A stretch of DNA of 64,000 nt from Synechococcales cyanobacterium C42_A2020_086. GTDB lineage: Bacteria; Cyanobacteriota; Cyanobacteriia; Elainellales; Elainellaceae. The translations under genes and the position numbers were made by a program. The notes under the pieces are model-generated. The model was not told the origin of the DNA and made no database searches. It was given only the letters and a program-made list of their open reading frames with translations. The DNA is taken from the NCBI GenBank assembly GCA_015272325.1, contig JACYLU010000029.1, positions 58,705 through 122,704 of the forward strand, in the 5' to 3' direction. Each line of letters opens with the position of its first letter. Position 1 is the stretch's first letter. Below, in pieces: positions 61,355-64,000 of the stretch.

Positions 61355-63028
61355 ATGAAACTCTCCTTCGATAGCTGGCAATCCTGGCAAAAATCCGCGA
61401 AGTATCTGTTCTGGCTGGCTCCCATTCTGCTGCTTATGGGGCTGACGGCGGGCGTTGTCTCGGGAAGCTGGAGCGGAGTGCCCCTGGCGCTGCTGGTCGC
61501 GGGCGGAGTGCTGCTGATCGGCTGGCTCATAGTTCTGGCTGCTACACAGCCGCAGTTCTGGAATCGCCGCTCCACTCAGGTTGGCACGAATGCGCTGCTG
61601 GCTACGCTGGCAGTGTTGACGATTCTGGGCGTGATTAATTTTTTGGCGGCTCGCTACACCTCGCGCCTTGACTTGACAGAAAACCAGATTTTCACCTTGG
61701 CTCCGCAGACGCAAGAAATCGTCAGCACCCTAGAGCAGCCGGTGAAGGTCTGGATCTTTTCGCCGAACCCCAACCCTGCCGATCAGCAATTGCTCGACAA
61801 CTACCGGCGGCAGAGCAACCAGTTTAGCTATGAGTTTGTCGATCCTCAGGCTCGTCCTGGCGTGGCGCGGGAGTTTGGCGTTCAGTCTATCGGCGAAGTC
61901 TACCTAGAAGCCGGGCAGACCCGCCGCTACATCCAAACGCTGTCGCCGCAGGAGCGCCTGTCCGAACGACGTTTAACCAATGGTCTGGCCCAAATCACTG
62001 CCGAGCAGCCCCAGAAGGCCTACTTCCTGCAAGGGCACGGCGAACGCAGCCTCGATCCGGGTCAGGGGGGCATGTCGCAGGCGGTCAGCCGCTTGAGTGA
62101 AGAGGGCATTGTGGCCGAGCCGTTGAATTTGGCAGCAAATCCTCAGATACCCGATGACGCCAGAACGCTGATTCTGGCTGGACCTCAACGTCCGCTGCTG
62201 CCCGCGGAACTCACTGCCCTACAAAACTACCTGAAGCGCCAGAGTGGACTGCTGCTGCTGATCGACCCGCAAACCAACCCGCAGCTCGATAGCCTGCTGC
62301 AACCCTGGGGCGTTACCGTTAGCGATCGACTGGTCACTGACCCCGCTGGGCAAACTTCCGGACTCGGGCCGGGCGTGGTGATCGTCAACCAGTACGGCGA
62401 TCATCCCATTACGCGCGGTTTTGGCAATGGCATTTCCTTCTTCCCGCTGGTGCGCCCGCTGCAAATTGCCCCCGTTGAGGGCGTACAAGCCGTGCCGCTG
62501 CTGATTACCAGCGACCGCACCCAAGCTCAGCGCATCGGGGAAAACGGCGAGCTGCAGGTAGACCCTGCTACCGATCCTCAAGGACCTTTCGACATCGGGG
62601 CTGCCTTTAGCCGCACGGTGGAGAGCCAACCCACACCCTCTCCTAGCCCTTCGCCGTCTCCCCAAGCTAGCCCTAGCCCGTCTCCTAGCCCTTCGCCATC
62701 TCCCCAAGCTAGCCCCAGCCCGTCTCCGGCAGCCGAAGAAGATGCGGAAGAAAACACCCCCGAAGCGCGGCTGGTGGTCATTGGCAGCTCTAGCTTTGCC
62801 ACGGACGGCTTGTTCGAGCAGCAGCTCAACGGCGATGTTTTCCTAAATGCGGTGAGCTGGTTGAGCCAGCAAGATGATCAGGTGCTGGCCATTCGTCCGA
62901 AGGAAGTCACCAATCGTCGCATTGTTATGTCTTGGCAGCAACAGATGAGCGCTGGACTGCTGGCGCTGGCAATCCTGCCGCTGTTGGGGTTTGGCACCGC
63001 TGCCGTGATCTGGTGGAAACGCCGCTAG
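61355..63028 (+). CDS. GldG-like ABC transporter accessory protein
   Basis: The 557-residue protein has two N-terminal spans and one C-terminal span, with a large external domain typical of the GldG family (LENQ-like DLTENQIFTLAPQTQEIVST and YFLQGHGERSLDPGQGGMSQ). Near residues 430-460 there is a low-complexity insert of SPSP/PQAS repeats encoded by a 42-base tandem duplication. The ATG at 61355 is chosen (MKLSFDSWQSWQKSAKYLFW) over one 51 bases upstream because the protein then begins close to its first span. It follows gldF by 76 bases. Confidence 0.9.
   Translation: MKLSFDSWQSWQKSAKYLFWLAPILLLMGLTAGVVSGSWSGVPLALLVAGGVLLIGWLIVLAATQPQFWNRRSTQVGTNALLATLAVLTILGVINFLAARYTSRLDLTENQIFTLAPQTQEIVSTLEQPVKVWIFSPNPNPADQQLLDNYRRQSNQFSYEFVDPQARPGVAREFGVQSIGEVYLEAGQTRRYIQTLSPQERLSERRLTNGLAQITAEQPQKAYFLQGHGERSLDPGQGGMSQAVSRLSEEGIVAEPLNLAANPQIPDDARTLILAGPQRPLLPAELTALQNYLKRQSGLLLLIDPQTNPQLDSLLQPWGVTVSDRLVTDPAGQTSGLGPGVVIVNQYGDHPITRGFGNGISFFPLVRPLQIAPVEGVQAVPLLITSDRTQAQRIGENGELQVDPATDPQGPFDIGAAFSRTVESQPTPSPSPSPSPQASPSPSPSPSPSPQASPSPSPAAEEDAEENTPEARLVVIGSSSFATDGLFEQQLNGDVFLNAVSWLSQQDDQVLAIRPKEVTNRRIVMSWQQQMSAGLLALAILPLLGFGTAAVIWWKRR
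62639..62722 (+). repeat. 42-base tandem duplication in the GldG-like gene
   Basis: Two 42-base units differ by one or two bases (CCGTC/CCATC and a CCCT/CCCC change) and encode two copies of a 14-residue Ser-Pro-rich unit including the PQAS step. The repeat is in frame and widens the low-complexity segment of the external domain. Confidence 0.9.
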
Positions 63029-63042
63029 GAGGTCCATCAACG

Positions 63043-63678
63043 ATGAAGATCAAGTCCTCCACTTTGGTTTTGCTCGTGGCAGCCGCCGTGCTGGGTGGCG
63101 TCGCTTTGGTTGTGCAGCAGCAGCCGGCACCCCCCCCGCCAGATCCGTCCGGGCAGGTCGCCTCAGAGCCAGAGCGCATTTTTGATTTTCAGGAAGCCGA
63201 TGTGCAGCAGCTCACGGTGCAAACCCAACTCCGCACTCTTAAATTTAAGCGCGTCGGAGATAACCAGTGGCAGATGCTGGAACCAGAGCAAACAACTGCT
63301 AGCACCCCCTCGATTGCCTTCTTGCTCGACCTGATGGCAACCGGCAAAACCCAGCGCACCCTGACCGCTCCCGCCAGCGACCGCCAGCAGTTTGGCTTCC
63401 ATCAGCCCCTAGCCACAATCGAAGTAACGCTCAGCAATCAGCAAACCCACCGGCTGATTCTGGGCGAATATGACTTCAACCGCAGCTTCCTCTACGCCCA
63501 GGCCGATCCCGCCAGCGACGCCCAGGAGCTATCGGTGCTTCTCGTCTCCCCCAACTTCGAGAACGCGGTCAATCGCCCCCTTGAGGAATGGAAGCAGCCC
63601 GCCACCGCCGAGAAATCTCCCAGTCCCTCACCTCGCCAGTCGCCGACAGCGAGTCCTTCACCATCCCCCTCTCCCTAA
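63043..63678 (+). CDS. DUF4340 membrane-anchored protein
   Basis: The 211-residue protein has one N-terminal span (TLVLLVAAAVLGGVALVV), a Pro-rich segment, and a domain resembling DUF4340 (FDFQEADVQQLTVQTQLRTL, PEQTTASTPSIAFLLDLMAT, LATIEVTLSN). It ends with a PSPSPRQSP-type tail. The strong ribosome-binding site AGGAGGT lies 9 bases before the ATG at 63043; the frame continues 37 codons upstream but overlaps the previous gene. The gap after gldG is only 14 bases, so it is the last gene of the operon. DUF4340 proteins commonly accompany Gld-like ABC exporters. Confidence 0.88.
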   Translation: MKIKSSTLVLLVAAAVLGGVALVVQQQPAPPPPDPSGQVASEPERIFDFQEADVQQLTVQTQLRTLKFKRVGDNQWQMLEPEQTTASTPSIAFLLDLMATGKTQRTLTAPASDRQQFGFHQPLATIEVTLSNQQTHRLILGEYDFNRSFLYAQADPASDAQELSVLLVSPNFENAVNRPLEEWKQPATAEKSPSPSPRQSPTASPSPSPSP

Positions 63679-63753
63679 TCTTTTTGCCACTCTTTCCGTA
63701 AACCCCTCACGAACGACTGTAGACAATAGTGGTCAATCAATCTAGCTCCTCTC

Positions 63754-63777
63754 AGGCGCAGCCCCATGCGCCTTTTT
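63754..63777 (+). terminator. Intrinsic terminator of the Gld-type operon
   Basis: AGGCGC and GCGCCT form a 6-base-pair GC-rich stem around an 8-base loop, followed by a TTTTTAAT run. It lies 76 bases after the stop of the last gene. Confidence 0.8.
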
Positions 63778-63850
63778 AATGGCTGTTTCATATCCAGAGT
63801 CTACTGACAGAAACTGCTCGTCGAGGTGATTCAAGCATCGCGCCACTGTG

Positions 63851-63882
63851 TAAAAAACTTATAAAAAACTTATAAAAAACTG
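63851..63882. repeat. 11-base A-rich tandem repeat
   Basis: TAAAAAACTTA occurs twice, followed by a partial third copy (TAAAAAACTG). It is in non-coding DNA near the window end. Confidence 0.8.
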
Positions 63883-64000
63883 TATAGAACCTGAAACGAT
63901 TGCCCTGGGCTGGAGAGCCTCCTGCCAGCTCAACCATCTAGCGGACTTCTCACCCCTCGTCCACCTCGGTTTAGGACATGGGTGTAAATCATTGTCGTCT

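Larger units (their letters stand above)
63679..64000. other. Window end, non-coding
   Basis: It contains the operon terminator (63754-63777) and an A-rich tandem repeat (63851-63882). No gene start is visible before the edge. Confidence 0.45.

Overview
This window is a chromosomal segment of a cyanobacterium. The sequence shows photosystem II genes (psbB, psbT, psbM), a SigC-type group 2 sigma factor, a COP23-domain protein, a DUF3386 protein, an RRM RNA-binding protein and a CheA-type kinase with its own receiver, all of which are cyanobacterial hallmarks. By eye the base composition is moderately GC-rich. The palindrome GCGATCGC (HIP1), dense in many cyanobacteria, appears only about twice. 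I cannot name the genus. A filamentous Leptolyngbya-like lineage is only a guess.

Layout. 1-7448 is a housekeeping block: ribonuclease J (cut by the window edge), dapA and asd on the minus strand, then tig, clpP and clpX on the plus strand (protein folding and proteolysis). 7449-20500 is a more accessory stretch: a secreted protein with four peptidoglycan-binding repeats, two small unknown genes, a secreted trypsin-like protease with PPC domains, two Ser/Thr kinases, a PPC-COP23 protein and an orphan periplasmic binding protein. 20600-30100 carries a rhomboid protease, DUF3386, an Nfu Fe-S scaffold, a YbjN-like protein, a lipoate-ligase family protein, an RTX-like repeat protein, an FHA-penicillin-binding protein fusion, an RRM protein and a membrane GTPase with DUF697.

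30500-40300 is a block whose gene order I recall as common in cyanobacteria: sigC, metK, a HAD phosphatase, rpsA, nrdR, psbT, psbB, a 2Fe-2S protein, psbM and a double universal-stress protein. 40500-41200 holds a decayed IS630-type transposase. 41286-50519 holds a triple-repeat membrane-anchored protein, a histidine kinase, a glutaredoxin-like protein, murE, a second (DICT-type) histidine kinase-like protein, a DUF2079 membrane protein and a small Cys-rich membrane protein. 50879-59195 has a giant CheA-type hybrid kinase, a two-RCK potassium-channel-like protein and a cold-shock/DUF1294 fusion. 59444-63678 is a Gld-type ABC exporter operon (ATPase, permease, GldG-like, DUF4340) ending at a clear terminator.

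How the genes connect. dapA and asd make the precursor of meso-diaminopimelate, and the MurE here carries the DNPR motif expected for meso-DAP addition, so together they support a DAP-type peptidoglycan. The FHA-PBP1 enzyme and the peptidoglycan-binding protein belong to the same wall theme, and the two Ser/Thr kinases could supply the phosphothreonine that an FHA domain reads. The most interesting observation is a pair of histidine kinases on either side of grx-murE with complementary defects. The upstream one keeps the phosphoacceptor His but has lost the recognisable ATP-binding motifs. The downstream one keeps those motifs but has Gln in place of the His.
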